From: Alterisphingorhabdus sp038748365
GTDB lineage: Bacteria > Pseudomonadota > Alphaproteobacteria > Sphingomonadales > Sphingomonadaceae
Reading direction: 5' to 3'
Assembly: GCA_038748365.1 (NCBI GenBank)
Contig: JBCDIZ010000002.1
Span: forward strand, 300,110-364,109
Length of the DNA: 64,000 bases
Under the pieces are notes generated by a model. The model saw nothing but the letters and a program-made list of their open reading frames with translations. It was not told where the DNA came from and made no database searches. Both the position numbers and the translations under genes were made by a program. Below, piece by piece: positions 16,491 through 25,455 of this stretch (within the stretch, counting starts at the first letter, position 1; the number at the start of each line of letters is the position of its first letter).

Positions 16491-19067
16491 TTAAAAGCGG
16501 GCTCTTGCTTCAACCCCCCAAAGGCGCGGTTCGTTGACGCGAAAGCTCGGTTCTGCAATTTCTGTTACGGCACCCGTACCGGCCGGAACGTTAAGCAGCG
16601 AGCGCCCGAACAATACCCGGTCATTAAAGAGATTGTCGGCAAACATAGCGATTTCGAAATTGTCAAAGCTATATCCGAGCCTTGCATTGACGAGAAACGC
16701 GCTATCGCCGCGATTTTCCGGTAAGTTGGGTATACTCGTGTCTTGAGCGCTGGAATAGCTGGCATTGGTGTTCGCGAAAAAACCCTGCTCGTCTTTGTAA
16801 GACAAGCCAAAGGCAGCATTGGCCCGCGGCGCGCTATTAAACCGATCACCGGCCAGATTGGCGAATTGCGGGTCAACTGCATTCACTGGATCGCCATTAT
16901 TATCCACCGCAAACGGAAAGTCGGTGAACTCTGTCCAGAGGAGGCCAAGGTTGCCGAACAGGGACAATCTGTCACTCAGATCAACCTCGACAGAGAACTC
17001 GGCACCGTAAAGCTCTGATGAACCGGCGTTGAGGGTAATAACGTCGACGACACCACCGGTTCTCCCCGGCACTGAGACCTGCTGGTCCGTCCAGTCAGAA
17101 TAGAAGATATTGGCGTTGAAGGTAATGCCAGCATCCGGCCATACACTGCGGAAGGCAAATTCGTAATTGTTCAGAAATTCTGGATCAAATGATCCGATAA
17201 AGACTTCGCCTGCGCCAGCATTGGCGGTAAACACGCCGCCCGCACGATAGCCGCGCGCGGCAGTAAAAGACACTGAACGGTCATCATCCAGATCGTAGAT
17301 TATCGATACACGCGGCAGGAAGGCTTCAAAACTTGTATTCTGCGGAGGTTCGTTGCTGACGGGCAAAAGCAATGCACAGGGAGTCCCACCGAAAACGGGT
17401 ACGACGGGAGCAACAACGCAGTTTGGCGGATTTGAAATGGTTGCGCCTGTTAGTCCGGCATTTTCCAATTCTTCCCAGTCATAGCGTGCGCCAAGATTGA
17501 TCTTGATTCTATCGTCCAACCCAAAGGTCACATCGCCGAATATGGCATAGTTGGTAGTGTCTGTATTTGTGTTTAGGGTGCCTGTTACGATGGACTCGGC
17601 TGGAATGACAGGCAGACCCCCAACAAGAGCAGTTGCGGGCAATTCAATTGTGGTCACACCGTCTGACGATGTCTCGAAGAAATACCCACCAATCCAGCCG
17701 GTGATATTGCCATAGTCAAAATTGGTACGAAGCTCTCCAGAATAGGTCTCGGTTTGTCCAAAGTCCTGATTGATTCCCAGGTTGCGATCCCTTTCGGCAT
17801 CCTCATAGGTGCCCAAGAGTTTGATGCTCCAATTGTCGCTTAGCTGATAGTCCAAATCGGCAATGAAGCGGGCCGAGTTGATCTTGGAGAAGTTGGTGAA
17901 GGTAGCGAAGCTTTCGTTACCAAAGGGATCGAAGTCGGCAAAGGCGGGATCACTGATAGGAACGGGAGCTGCGACTGCGTTGAAATCGCCGGTCTCGGTT
18001 TCGTTATATTCGCCAATAAGTTCCAGACGCAGATCAGATAGCGCCTGTGGTTCGATAAGGAACTTTCCCCGTAAGGTGAGGCCTTCCTGGAAGCGTGTAG
18101 GTAGGCCGTTACGCTGGTTGACGACTTCAAAATCGACCTCGCGATAATCTGCTGAAAGACGGAATGCCAACTGGTCGGCAATGATAGGTCCGGTTACAGC
18201 CGCGGAATATTGCCTGCTGTTTTCATTTCCTATGAGCACCCTTGCATCGAGCCCGAATTCATATTCGGGATCAGCGGTTTGATAGATAATCGCACCGCCC
18301 AAGGCGTTGCGGCCTTGTACGGTAGACTGTGGTCCGCGCAACACTTCAACCTGTGCGATATCCCACAGATTTAAAGCGCCAAAATTTGCGATACTGGAAC
18401 TGGGTGCGCCATCGACATAGATATTGGCCGTCACACCTCCTCCAGCATTACCCACTCCGCCAAAGGATATCCCGCGTATAGATATGTCGTTGAGCGAAGC
18501 GCCGGCGGCTGAAATATTGGGTACGCGCAGCACGATATCTTCGAGATTGAACAGCGCATTTTCCTTCGCCTGTTCCCCGGTGATTACGGTTACAGAGGTC
18601 TGAGTATCCTGGATCGACTGGTTTTGTTTGGTCCCGGTAACGATGATGGTATTAGCGGGAGCAGCTTGCTCGCTAACCTCTTTAACCAACGGATCTGGCG
18701 ACTTGCTTTCAGTACCCTTTAGCTGCGCCGCAGCCCGTACAATCACATAACGGCCAGAACCTGAACGATTATAGGTAAGGCCCGATCCGGCCAGCGTGCG
18801 GCTCAGCGCCTGTTCCACCGTCATCTTGCCTGACACCCGCTTGGCCTGCTTGCCACGCGTCAATTTTGCCGAGGCGATAACCGATACGCCATAGCGGCGG
18901 CCAATCTCGACCAGTGCACGTTCCAGCGGTTGCGCTTGCATCTCTATTTGCTGTGCTGCGCCTTGCGCTATGGCCGGTGTGGCATGGATTGTAACTGCTA
19001 CTGCCGAAGCAGCGCAAAGCATTGCGCGAACCAAGCCGCCGCGACGCGGCCGAGATATGTGCATCAT
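16491..19067 (-). CDS. STN-domain TonB-dependent receptor (FecA-like), cassette 2
   Basis: About 858 residues from ATG 19067 (ATG 19064 equally possible). The frame reaches an ATG at 19100, but that abuts the palindrome 19101-19125 and leaves no room for a promoter or ribosome site. Signal peptide ending PAIAQ, STN domain (IEMQAQPLERALVEIGRRYGV to GRYVIVRAAA), TonB box (TIIVTGTKQNQ), plug with VEVLRGPQSTVQGRNALGG, and a barrel ending in Phe (VEARARF). The N-terminal 130 residues closely resemble those of the receptors at 12023 and 21050, whereas the barrels are more divergent, which suggests different ligands with shared signalling. Confidence 0.92.
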   Translation of the reverse strand: MMHISRPRRGGLVRAMLCAASAVAVTIHATPAIAQGAAQQIEMQAQPLERALVEIGRRYGVSVIASAKLTRGKQAKRVSGKMTVEQALSRTLAGSGLTYNRSGSGRYVIVRAAAQLKGTESKSPDPLVKEVSEQAAPANTIIVTGTKQNQSIQDTQTSVTVITGEQAKENALFNLEDIVLRVPNISAAGASLNDISIRGISFGGVGNAGGGVTANIYVDGAPSSSIANFGALNLWDIAQVEVLRGPQSTVQGRNALGGAIIYQTADPEYEFGLDARVLIGNENSRQYSAAVTGPIIADQLAFRLSADYREVDFEVVNQRNGLPTRFQEGLTLRGKFLIEPQALSDLRLELIGEYNETETGDFNAVAAPVPISDPAFADFDPFGNESFATFTNFSKINSARFIADLDYQLSDNWSIKLLGTYEDAERDRNLGINQDFGQTETYSGELRTNFDYGNITGWIGGYFFETSSDGVTTIELPATALVGGLPVIPAESIVTGTLNTNTDTTNYAIFGDVTFGLDDRIKINLGARYDWEELENAGLTGATISNPPNCVVAPVVPVFGGTPCALLLPVSNEPPQNTSFEAFLPRVSIIYDLDDDRSVSFTAARGYRAGGVFTANAGAGEVFIGSFDPEFLNNYEFAFRSVWPDAGITFNANIFYSDWTDQQVSVPGRTGGVVDVITLNAGSSELYGAEFSVEVDLSDRLSLFGNLGLLWTEFTDFPFAVDNNGDPVNAVDPQFANLAGDRFNSAPRANAAFGLSYKDEQGFFANTNASYSSAQDTSIPNLPENRGDSAFLVNARLGYSFDNFEIAMFADNLFNDRVLFGRSLLNVPAGTGAVTEIAEPSFRVNEPRLWGVEARARF

Positions 19068-19100
19068 CTTATGTCTTACCCCTGATTGACGATTTCCCAT

Positions 19101-19125
19101 ATGCGAGAATGATTATCACTCGCAT
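19101..19125. promoter_or_regulatory. Fur-box-like palindrome before receptor 2
   Basis: A 25-base symmetric site with perfect ATGCGAG/CTCGCAT arms around AATGATTATCA, a core close to the classical GATAATGATTATC iron box. It sits 34 bases upstream of the receptor ATG at 19067, inside the FecR-receptor gap, so the receptor probably has its own iron-controlled promoter. Confidence 0.75.
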
Positions 19126-19251
19126 TCATAGTCCCGACGTCTCAGCCAACCGGATTGTCACATGGAAAATAAAAAATATGCGAGCCGCGGTTTTATTATT
19201 GGCTTAGAGTGCGTTCAGAGGCGTGATCGCAAGGATGGATCAAGGCCTAGA

Positions 19252-20289
19252 TCAATCTGGAACAATAATTCGCTGACCCGCATCATCTGTCACCACCGCT
19301 ACCGGCAAGCCCTCATCAATGGACTGCAACAGGCCTTCAATGTCATTGGTATTGAAGGTGCCGGATAGCTGTAAATCTGCAACACGCGGATCGAGGCGGA
19401 TGGGGCGCTCTGTATAGCGATTAACCTCGGACATAATTTCGGTCAGAGGCGTCAATATATAGACCAGACGCCCGGTCCGCCATGCTCCCAATTCTGTTGG
19501 AAATACCTCGGTTACGGCGCCAAAGCCGCTTTGCGACGAAGCGCGAACTGCTTGACCGGCAGTGAGGTCGAGAAAATCGGGGTCTGTCTTATCGGCATTG
19601 TCTGCAGTGGCACGCGATACCCGTACTGACCCTTCGCCTACCGCAACCGCAAGTGTTGCCTCGCGCAACTGCATATCAAATTTGGTGCCGGTCACTGCGA
19701 CGGTTGCATGCGGTGTTGCCACGATGAAGGGTCGATCCGCATCGCTGGCCACCTCAAAAAAGGCATTGCCTTCGACAAGTCTGGCCGAGCGCTGTGTATC
19801 GGAGAAAGCCAGTTCCAGTTTTGAAGCTGCACCCAATGTGACCCGTGTCTTGTCGGGCAGGATAATGATCTTCCTGTTGCCGCGTTCGGTGGCATATTCC
19901 TGTGTCCGGACAGCAGGCTCAGAGAAGAAATCCATCGGGATGCCGATAATAAATACCGCCGCGATGCAGGCGGCAATGGCCATGGCTGTGGCAACGATAT
20001 GCTTGCCAGCAGAGCTGAGCCAATGGATTTCGGCACTGGTCTGTTTTTCGGCCTGAACCTGAGCAACACTCTCCGGTTGCTGTTCCAGCGCCTCCATAAG
20101 CGCATCACAATAACTGCTGCGCCCGGCTGCGGACCAGAAAATTTCGGCTTCGGCATAGGCTTCGGCGTGACGATGATCGGCATGGAGCCAATCATCAAAT
20201 AGCTGTTTTTCATCGCCGGAAAGCCCATCATCGAAACGCGCCCGCCACAGATGCGCCTCGGCACGGATATCGCTGTCAGGGTGATCCAT
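19252..20289 (-). CDS. FecR-type anti-sigma/sigma-regulator, cassette 2
   Basis: 345 residues from ATG 20289, in a TGATG overlap with the sigma stop as in cassette 1; an ATG nine bases upstream (20298) is in frame too. Cytoplasmic segment AEAHLWRARFDDGLSGDEK and DHRHAEAYAEAEIFW, transmembrane helix near residue 85-105 (AMAIAACIAAVFIIGI), and FecR domain (YATERGNRKIIILPD, TVAVTGTKFDMQ, VGEGSVRVS). The C-terminal STN-like end runs from TPLTEIMSEVNRYTERP to AGQRIIVPD. It should signal from the receptor at 16491 to the sigma factor at 20289-20903. Confidence 0.92.
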   Translation of the reverse strand: MDHPDSDIRAEAHLWRARFDDGLSGDEKQLFDDWLHADHRHAEAYAEAEIFWSAAGRSSYCDALMEALEQQPESVAQVQAEKQTSAEIHWLSSAGKHIVATAMAIAACIAAVFIIGIPMDFFSEPAVRTQEYATERGNRKIIILPDKTRVTLGAASKLELAFSDTQRSARLVEGNAFFEVASDADRPFIVATPHATVAVTGTKFDMQLREATLAVAVGEGSVRVSRATADNADKTDPDFLDLTAGQAVRASSQSGFGAVTEVFPTELGAWRTGRLVYILTPLTEIMSEVNRYTERPIRLDPRVADLQLSGTFNTNDIEGLLQSIDEGLPVAVVTDDAGQRIIVPD

Positions 20290-20903
20290 CAATTGCATGC
20301 TGCATCATCTCCCATTTGCCGGTTCTTGGCCAAAGCTTCGACCAGCATGGTTGTTGCCACCGCGATATGTCGCACCGCCGATGAGCGGCTTACACCGACC
20401 TTGCGGCCTGCCTGCTCGGGCGTCAGACCATTGATACGGCAGGCGATGAAAATCTCCCGGCGCCGTTCAGGCATTTCGCGCAATGTGCGGGCAACAATAT
20501 CCAGTTCCTGACGTGCCATTAGCACGCGTTCAGGGTCAAATTCGTCGAACAGCCCTGTATCCGCGTCTTGCGCTTCCTCCTCGGCATGTCGGGTACGCAC
20601 GCGCTGCGCGCGATGCTCGCTACGGATGATATTATTGGCCGTGGTCCAGGCAAAGGCTTCAAGATTGTCGATATCCTTGACCAGCCCGCGCTCATAGAGC
20701 TTCTCAAAAGTCTGCTGCGCAACATCATCAGGATCAGGCGGGCCAGCACCATATTTTGAGCGCAGATGCGTCACAAGACTATCATAATAGCGATCATAAA
20801 GGCGCTTTAGCCGTGATGCATAGCCACTGGTTGAAGCAGCATCATCCGCGCTTGCACTGCCGTCGCTATCGGCATGAGGCTCAGGAGAAGAAAACAGGTT
20901 CAT
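20289..20903 (-). CDS. ECF sigma factor (FecI-like), cassette 2
   Basis: 204 residues. After a polar N-terminal 30 residues, region 2 spans about 35-102 (LYDRYYDSLVTHLRSKYGAG, DDVAQQTFEKLYERG, AFAWTTANNIIRSEHRAQR). Region 4 spans about 135-190 (PERRREIFIACRINGL, EQAGRKVGVSRSSAVRHI). Length and motif layout fit iron-starvation ECF sigma factors. It is the first gene of a minus-strand sigma-FecR-receptor cassette. Its upstream region (20904-21049) contains the paired repeat at 20941-20969. No canonical Fur box was recognised there. Confidence 0.9.
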   Translation of the reverse strand: MNLFSSPEPHADSDGSASADDAASTSGYASRLKRLYDRYYDSLVTHLRSKYGAGPPDPDDVAQQTFEKLYERGLVKDIDNLEAFAWTTANNIIRSEHRAQRVRTRHAEEEAQDADTGLFDEFDPERVLMARQELDIVARTLREMPERRREIFIACRINGLTPEQAGRKVGVSRSSAVRHIAVATTMLVEALAKNRQMGDDAACN

Positions 20904-20940
20904 CCAACACGGTTTTGCTTTGCCTGGAGATTAGCTCCGG

Positions 20941-20969
20941 CCAATTGCATATGCGCCAATTGCACATGC
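20941..20969. repeat. Tandem direct repeat upstream of sigma factor 2
   Basis: CCAATTGCATATGC (20941-20954) is repeated as CCAATTGCACATGC (20956-20969), one mismatch, 15 bases apart. It lies 38-66 bases upstream of the sigma-factor start. Repeats one and a half helical turns apart upstream of a promoter can be activator or repressor sites; no regulator is assigned. Confidence 0.45.
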
Positions 20970-21049
20970 TAACGCATAGCAGACCAAGCCATAAGCGCAA
21001 TGTACAGCGCAACGGCAAAGCATAAACCGATAATGGGGAGATGGTGACT

Positions 21050-23467
21050 CTAGAAATCAGCCTCTAAAATCACCCCAAAGGTTTGCGGCTGGCCCAATAT
21101 GGCATTTGTAAAGACAGGGTCCGGATCACGAAATGCACTTTGCTGGAAGTCCGCATCAAGCAGATTTTGCGCATAGGCATAGATGCCGAAAAAGTCGCCC
21201 TTATAGCCGATACGCGCGTTTACCAGAAATCGCTGATCGACTTCGAGCTCCGGGCCATTTTGCACTTGGCTGAAATAATTATCCGAATAATTCAGATCGA
21301 GTGTTGCGGAAATTCCGCGTTTATCCTCATAAGTTCCACCGGCGGCAAAATTGATAGTCGGCTGAAGCGGGAATTCATTGCCCGACAGGTCCAGGCCCTG
21401 AAAGGCGAATTCATCAAATTCTGACTCGATATAGCCAAAGGATGCGTAGAATGAGAGGTCTTGGGTAGCCCGATAGGCACTTTCGATTTCAAAGCCATAG
21501 AGCTCTGCACTGCCAGCGTTGTCGATAAAACGGATAGTGGGAATTGCCGGATTGGGCGATACCCGGATTTGCATATCGTCATAATCGGTATAGAAAATAT
21601 TAGCATTGAAAGTCAGGCGGTTGTCCGGCGAAGAAATACGCAGCACCAGTTCGTAGTTCCACAGGAACTCCGGAGCGAACTCGATCGCTTCATTGTTTAC
21701 GGGATTGATATCCGCACCGCCCGGCCGATAGGCGCGCTGGGCAACAAAGCCAAACGAGGCATCGGGCGAGAAATTATAGGTGATGCCAGCTTTTGGCAGA
21801 AAGGCATTAAAACTGGCATCGCCGGAAAAACTGGTACTTGCATTCGGGAGGAAAGGAACGGGCGGGTCGGCAAAGCTGGTAATGAATTCGGAACGGCTTG
21901 AATCCTCGGTATCGTAGCGACCGCCGGCAACCAGTGTCCAATTGGGTCCGAGGTCAATCTCGACTTCACCGAAGATCGCAAAGTTTTCAAAGCTGTTGGC
22001 GAATCCGTCATTCACAAAAGCCGTGGTAAAACCAAGCGGAACCGTAAGATCGCGATCGGACATTTCCTCCAGATCTGCATAATACAGCCCGGCAATCCCA
22101 CGTACCGGACCGCCATCATCATAGGTGAGACGCAGTTCCTGGGTAAAAGCTTCGTCGGCGACATCGCTGATGGTGACTCCACCCTCTCCTAATGTCGCTG
22201 GAATGGGTGCGGTTTGCGCTTGCAGATCGGTATAGGCGGTGACCGATGTTAACCGCACCGCATCACTCAGGCCTACATTCACTTCGAGTGAAACGGAATT
22301 GACCTCGGTGTCGATTATACTGACGGCACGTTCTGTAACCGGATCAAATGTGTCGGGGATATCCACCAGATCGCTGCCGCGGCGGGCGGAAGAATAAGTG
22401 TAAGAGGCCACCGCCTCGATATTGGATGCAGGCGTGAAAAGCAGTTTTGTGCGTATCACATCACGATCATCCCGGCCGACATCATTGATCACGGTATCTC
22501 CGGATTCAAAACGGGTGAAACCATCGGTCCTGTTGATATCGGTGGCGACACGGAAAGCGAGCAGATCGGGGATGATCGGGCCGCCAATGGCACCGGCAAG
22601 CTGATAGGTATCAAAGTCACCATAGGCTGCCCGGGCACGGCCGGTCCATTCAAAGGTCGGATCAGCGGTCTCGACAATCACCGCACCTGCTAGCCCGGCG
22701 CGCCCTTGTGTCGTGGTTTGTGGGCCGCGATAGACTTCGATTTGGGCAACATCCCAGGTGCCGAGAATACCGTTTACCGCGCCAGCCTGTGACTGTACCG
22801 CGCCATCGACATAAATTGCGATTGCCTGAGAGGTATCGCCGGTGCCCGTTCCCGCACCGCGTTCCGGAATACCACGAATGGCAATGCCTTCACCGGCTAA
22901 GCCTTCAGTCACATTGGGGATCCGCACAAAGACTTCGCCAAGGTCGGTAATATAGCTGTTGTCAATTGTCTCGCCAGTCAGCACAGCGACGCTATCCGTC
23001 GTCTCCTGTAAGGTGCGATCAATTTTCTGGCCGCTGACGATAATCGGTTCGGTCAAAACAATCTGTTCATTACGTTGAGATGATTCAGGTGAAGACGCTG
23101 TCGAGGTGGCAGCGCTGGTGGTTTGTGCGCTGGCGCGAGCTATAACAAAGGCGCCATCGCGCCCGCGTCTGGCGACTAGGCCTGAGCCGGAGAGAGCGCG
23201 TGCAAATGCCTGTTCTGCAGTAAGGGTACCGGCTATGCGCGGTGCCCTTTTGCCTCGGGTAAGCTGTTCCGAAGCACGGAAGCGGACGCCATAGCGGCGG
23301 GCGATCTCGCTGAGTGCCTGGCTCAGCGGTTGCGCTGCAATCTCTACCTGCTGGGCGCCAGTCTGCTGTGCCAGCGCGGTCGCTGGTGCCGCAACAGACA
23401 TCAGCGCTATTGCGGATGCTGCAATAGTAAGTTTACGCATAAGCGAACCCGATTTAAAATACACCAC
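21050..23467 (-). CDS. STN-domain TonB-dependent receptor (FecA-like), cassette 3
   Basis: 805 residues from GTG 23467, which has a good AAAGGGG ribosome site. ATG 23440 (MRKLTIAASAIAL) is the alternative and gives a more typical signal peptide ending ATALAQ. STN domain (VEIAAQPLSQALSEIARRYGV to GAFVIARASA), TonB box (PIIVSGQKID), plug with IEVYRGPQTTTQGRAGLAG, and a barrel ending in Phe (VILEADF). One conserved plug residue differs from the usual 'GRNALGG' (here GRAGLAG). Partner FecR and sigma genes lie directly upstream. Ligand presumed to be a ferric siderophore or another chelate. Confidence 0.91.
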   Translation of the reverse strand: MVYFKSGSLMRKLTIAASAIALMSVAAPATALAQQTGAQQVEIAAQPLSQALSEIARRYGVRFRASEQLTRGKRAPRIAGTLTAEQAFARALSGSGLVARRGRDGAFVIARASAQTTSAATSTASSPESSQRNEQIVLTEPIIVSGQKIDRTLQETTDSVAVLTGETIDNSYITDLGEVFVRIPNVTEGLAGEGIAIRGIPERGAGTGTGDTSQAIAIYVDGAVQSQAGAVNGILGTWDVAQIEVYRGPQTTTQGRAGLAGAVIVETADPTFEWTGRARAAYGDFDTYQLAGAIGGPIIPDLLAFRVATDINRTDGFTRFESGDTVINDVGRDDRDVIRTKLLFTPASNIEAVASYTYSSARRGSDLVDIPDTFDPVTERAVSIIDTEVNSVSLEVNVGLSDAVRLTSVTAYTDLQAQTAPIPATLGEGGVTISDVADEAFTQELRLTYDDGGPVRGIAGLYYADLEEMSDRDLTVPLGFTTAFVNDGFANSFENFAIFGEVEIDLGPNWTLVAGGRYDTEDSSRSEFITSFADPPVPFLPNASTSFSGDASFNAFLPKAGITYNFSPDASFGFVAQRAYRPGGADINPVNNEAIEFAPEFLWNYELVLRISSPDNRLTFNANIFYTDYDDMQIRVSPNPAIPTIRFIDNAGSAELYGFEIESAYRATQDLSFYASFGYIESEFDEFAFQGLDLSGNEFPLQPTINFAAGGTYEDKRGISATLDLNYSDNYFSQVQNGPELEVDQRFLVNARIGYKGDFFGIYAYAQNLLDADFQQSAFRDPDPVFTNAILGQPQTFGVILEADF

Positions 23468-23483
23468 AAATCCCCTTTAATGT

Positions 23484-23502
23484 GCAACTGAATATCATTT
23501 GC
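23484..23502. promoter_or_regulatory. Fur-box-like palindrome before receptor 3
   Basis: On the minus strand GCAAATGATATTCAGTTGC is a 19-base inverted repeat with one mismatched pair. It lies 17 bases upstream of GTG 23467, or 44 bases upstream of ATG 23440; the latter spacing is closer to that of the other boxes here. ATGATATTCA resembles an iron-box core. Confidence 0.55.
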
Positions 23503-23586
23503 TGTTGTCATAAAGGCGTATGAAGCCAGGGGAGTGACACCCCCTATATGAGGATTTTTTCAAAAAGCCGGAGTGAGGCTTTCGCC

Positions 23587-24639
23587 TTAGCGCGCTGCTA
23601 TAATGGTGGGGCTATTGCCGTTGGCTTGCACAGTGACGGGCAGCACATCGGCAATATCATCAAGTAGGCGCTTGCGGTTGCGAATATCAAATGTGCCTGA
23701 AACGCGCAGGTCTTCAACGCCAGAAGCGAGCGTAATCGGTGCTTCCATATAGCGATTGGCGTCGGTGATAATATCTGCAAGCCGGGCATCGGTATAGATG
23801 ATGGTGCCGCTCTTCCACGCGGCGAACTCGGCAGGGTAAACCTTTCTGATCGGGCTGATGCCTTGTGCCGAGACTGTCACCTCCTGGCCCTTTTCAAGCG
23901 TCTGAGATGTTATGCTATCAATGCCATCATACGTCACCGCGACTTGGCCTTCCGCGACCGCAATAATGGTATCACCTGCTCTGCGCCGTACGTCAAAACG
24001 TGTGCCGAGAACCTTTATATGTGCCGCGCCAGCATCGACCGTAAATGGTCGTGCAGGATCCCGTGTGACATCAAAAACGGCATTGCCTTCGACCAGCGTT
24101 GCGCTGCGCTCATTACTGGGGAGCAGTGACAATTTTGAGGCGGCATCAAGCGTGATCCGGCTGCCGTCCGCTAGATTGATATATTTGGTCGCATCGCGTT
24201 CTGTGGAATAGACAATGGCCTGTGCTGTCGGTTCCCCGCGCCAAATTTGCGTCAAAGGCAGATCGAGGAACACAGAGAGGCCAATGCCGATCACAAATAC
24301 CAATGACGCCGCAATTGCATGTGGCAGCCAATTGCTAAATCGCGATGTTGATACAGGGGTAGATGTATCTTCATGCTCCAGCGGCAACGGTGTGGCCGAG
24401 CTTTCATAAGCCTCGACAGCCATTTCCTTTAGCGCAGCAGGATAATCGCTTGCATCAATCCGCTGCCACAGCAGTTCTGCGCGCGCCAGGGCCGCGATAT
24501 GGCGCGGATCGGCATCGCGCCAGGCGATAAAAGCATCCAAATCCTTTGCATCAAGGTCGCGCTCGGCATAGCGGGTATGCCAATAATGCGCTGCATCAAT
24601 GATATCATCCGGAGCCTTGGTTTCGGTATCAATAGTCAT
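23587..24639 (-). CDS. FecR-type anti-sigma/sigma-regulator, cassette 3
   Basis: 350 residues. ATG 24639 overlaps the sigma stop by four bases (ATGA). Cytoplasmic segment AAHYWHTRYAERDLDAKDLDA and ADPRHIAALARAELLW, a transmembrane helix near residue 105-125 (AIAASLVFVIGIGLSVFL), and FecR domain (YSTERDATKYINLADGS, HIKVLGTRFDVR, VAEGQVAV). The C-terminal STN-like domain runs from ARLADIITDANRYMEAP to SPTIIAAR. It is the presumed signalling partner of the receptor at 21050 and regulator of the sigma factor at 24636. It is the most divergent of the three FecR proteins by eye. Confidence 0.91.
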   Translation of the reverse strand: MTIDTETKAPDDIIDAAHYWHTRYAERDLDAKDLDAFIAWRDADPRHIAALARAELLWQRIDASDYPAALKEMAVEAYESSATPLPLEHEDTSTPVSTSRFSNWLPHAIAASLVFVIGIGLSVFLDLPLTQIWRGEPTAQAIVYSTERDATKYINLADGSRITLDAASKLSLLPSNERSATLVEGNAVFDVTRDPARPFTVDAGAAHIKVLGTRFDVRRRAGDTIIAVAEGQVAVTYDGIDSITSQTLEKGQEVTVSAQGISPIRKVYPAEFAAWKSGTIIYTDARLADIITDANRYMEAPITLASGVEDLRVSGTFDIRNRKRLLDDIADVLPVTVQANGNSPTIIAAR

Positions 24640-25283
24640 TGCACACCACCGCTTTCGTCATCGTGCAGCATGGTTGCACCAAAGGCCCGGTCAATATCGG
24701 CCAGTGCCTTGGCGATATGCTTGATCGCGGCGCTGCGGCTGATGCCGAAGCGGCGACCGGCAGCTTCCGGGGTCAGCCCATGCACACGGTTGAGAAGAAA
24801 TATCTGGCGCCGCTTTTCGGGCATGGTGGCAATGGCTTCTGCAACAATCTCCAATTCCTCGCTCGCCATCGCCATGCGCTCCGGGTCAATCGTGTCGATT
24901 TGCTCGCCATATATATGTTCGGAAATAGTATGGCTTTTCGCCCGACGCATATCCTCATGTCGACGCCCGGAAATCAGGATATTGCGCGCCGCGATCCACA
25001 GATAGGATCGCATGTCGTCAATATTTTCCAGCTTGCCGCGCGACGTCAGCCACTCAAAAGCCTGATGTGCAACATCCTGCGGATCGGGTGGGCCAGACCC
25101 GTATAACCCACGCAAATTCTGCACCAGCTTGGCAAAATACTCATCATAAAGCCGAGCAATAATCGTGTTGCGATCAGGACGGGCAATATCATTGCTGCCA
25201 ATGCTATCGGGCTCAGTCAGCATATCGTCATTGGCCGGATCACTGCCGCTCAGGCTGGCAATATGAGGTATCTGCCCAGGCAT
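24636..25283 (-). CDS. ECF sigma factor (FecI-like), cassette 3
   Basis: 215 residues. Region 2 is recognisable from LYDEYFAKLVQNLRGLYGSG through DVAHQAFEWLTSRG and LWIAARNILISGRRHED. Region 4 has MPEKRRQIFLLNRVHGLTPE and AGRRFGISRSAAIKHI. The N-terminal 45 residues are polar and not conserved with the other two, so an internal ATG at 25223 is possible, but no strong ribosome site decides. It heads the third minus-strand cassette and diverges from the siderophore receptor at 25456, with the iron box at 25384-25402 between them. Confidence 0.9.
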   Translation of the reverse strand: MPGQIPHIASLSGSDPANDDMLTEPDSIGSNDIARPDRNTIIARLYDEYFAKLVQNLRGLYGSGPPDPQDVAHQAFEWLTSRGKLENIDDMRSYLWIAARNILISGRRHEDMRRAKSHTISEHIYGEQIDTIDPERMAMASEELEIVAEAIATMPEKRRQIFLLNRVHGLTPEAAGRRFGISRSAAIKHIAKALADIDRAFGATMLHDDESGGVQ

Positions 25284-25383
25284 AGCTACGGTCAGTTTTC
25301 AACCTTTATCAAACGGATGGAATTGCTCAGCTATAGACGAAATTCTCTGCAAATGAAGTCTCCATTATAGATATGATATTAAA

Positions 25384-25402
25384 AATGATTATCAATTGCA
25401 TT
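25384..25402. promoter_or_regulatory. Fur-box-like site between sigma 3 and the siderophore receptor
   Basis: AATGATTATCAATTGCATT agrees with the 19-base iron-box pattern (GATAATGATAATCATTATC-type) at most positions. It lies 54 bases upstream of the receptor ATG at 25456 and about 100 bases upstream of the divergent sigma gene, so it could serve both. Confidence 0.7.
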
Positions 25403-25455
25403 AAAAGAAGAGGCTGTTTATGGAGCTTGCCTTGAGGGAATCAAGGGAGTTGAGC

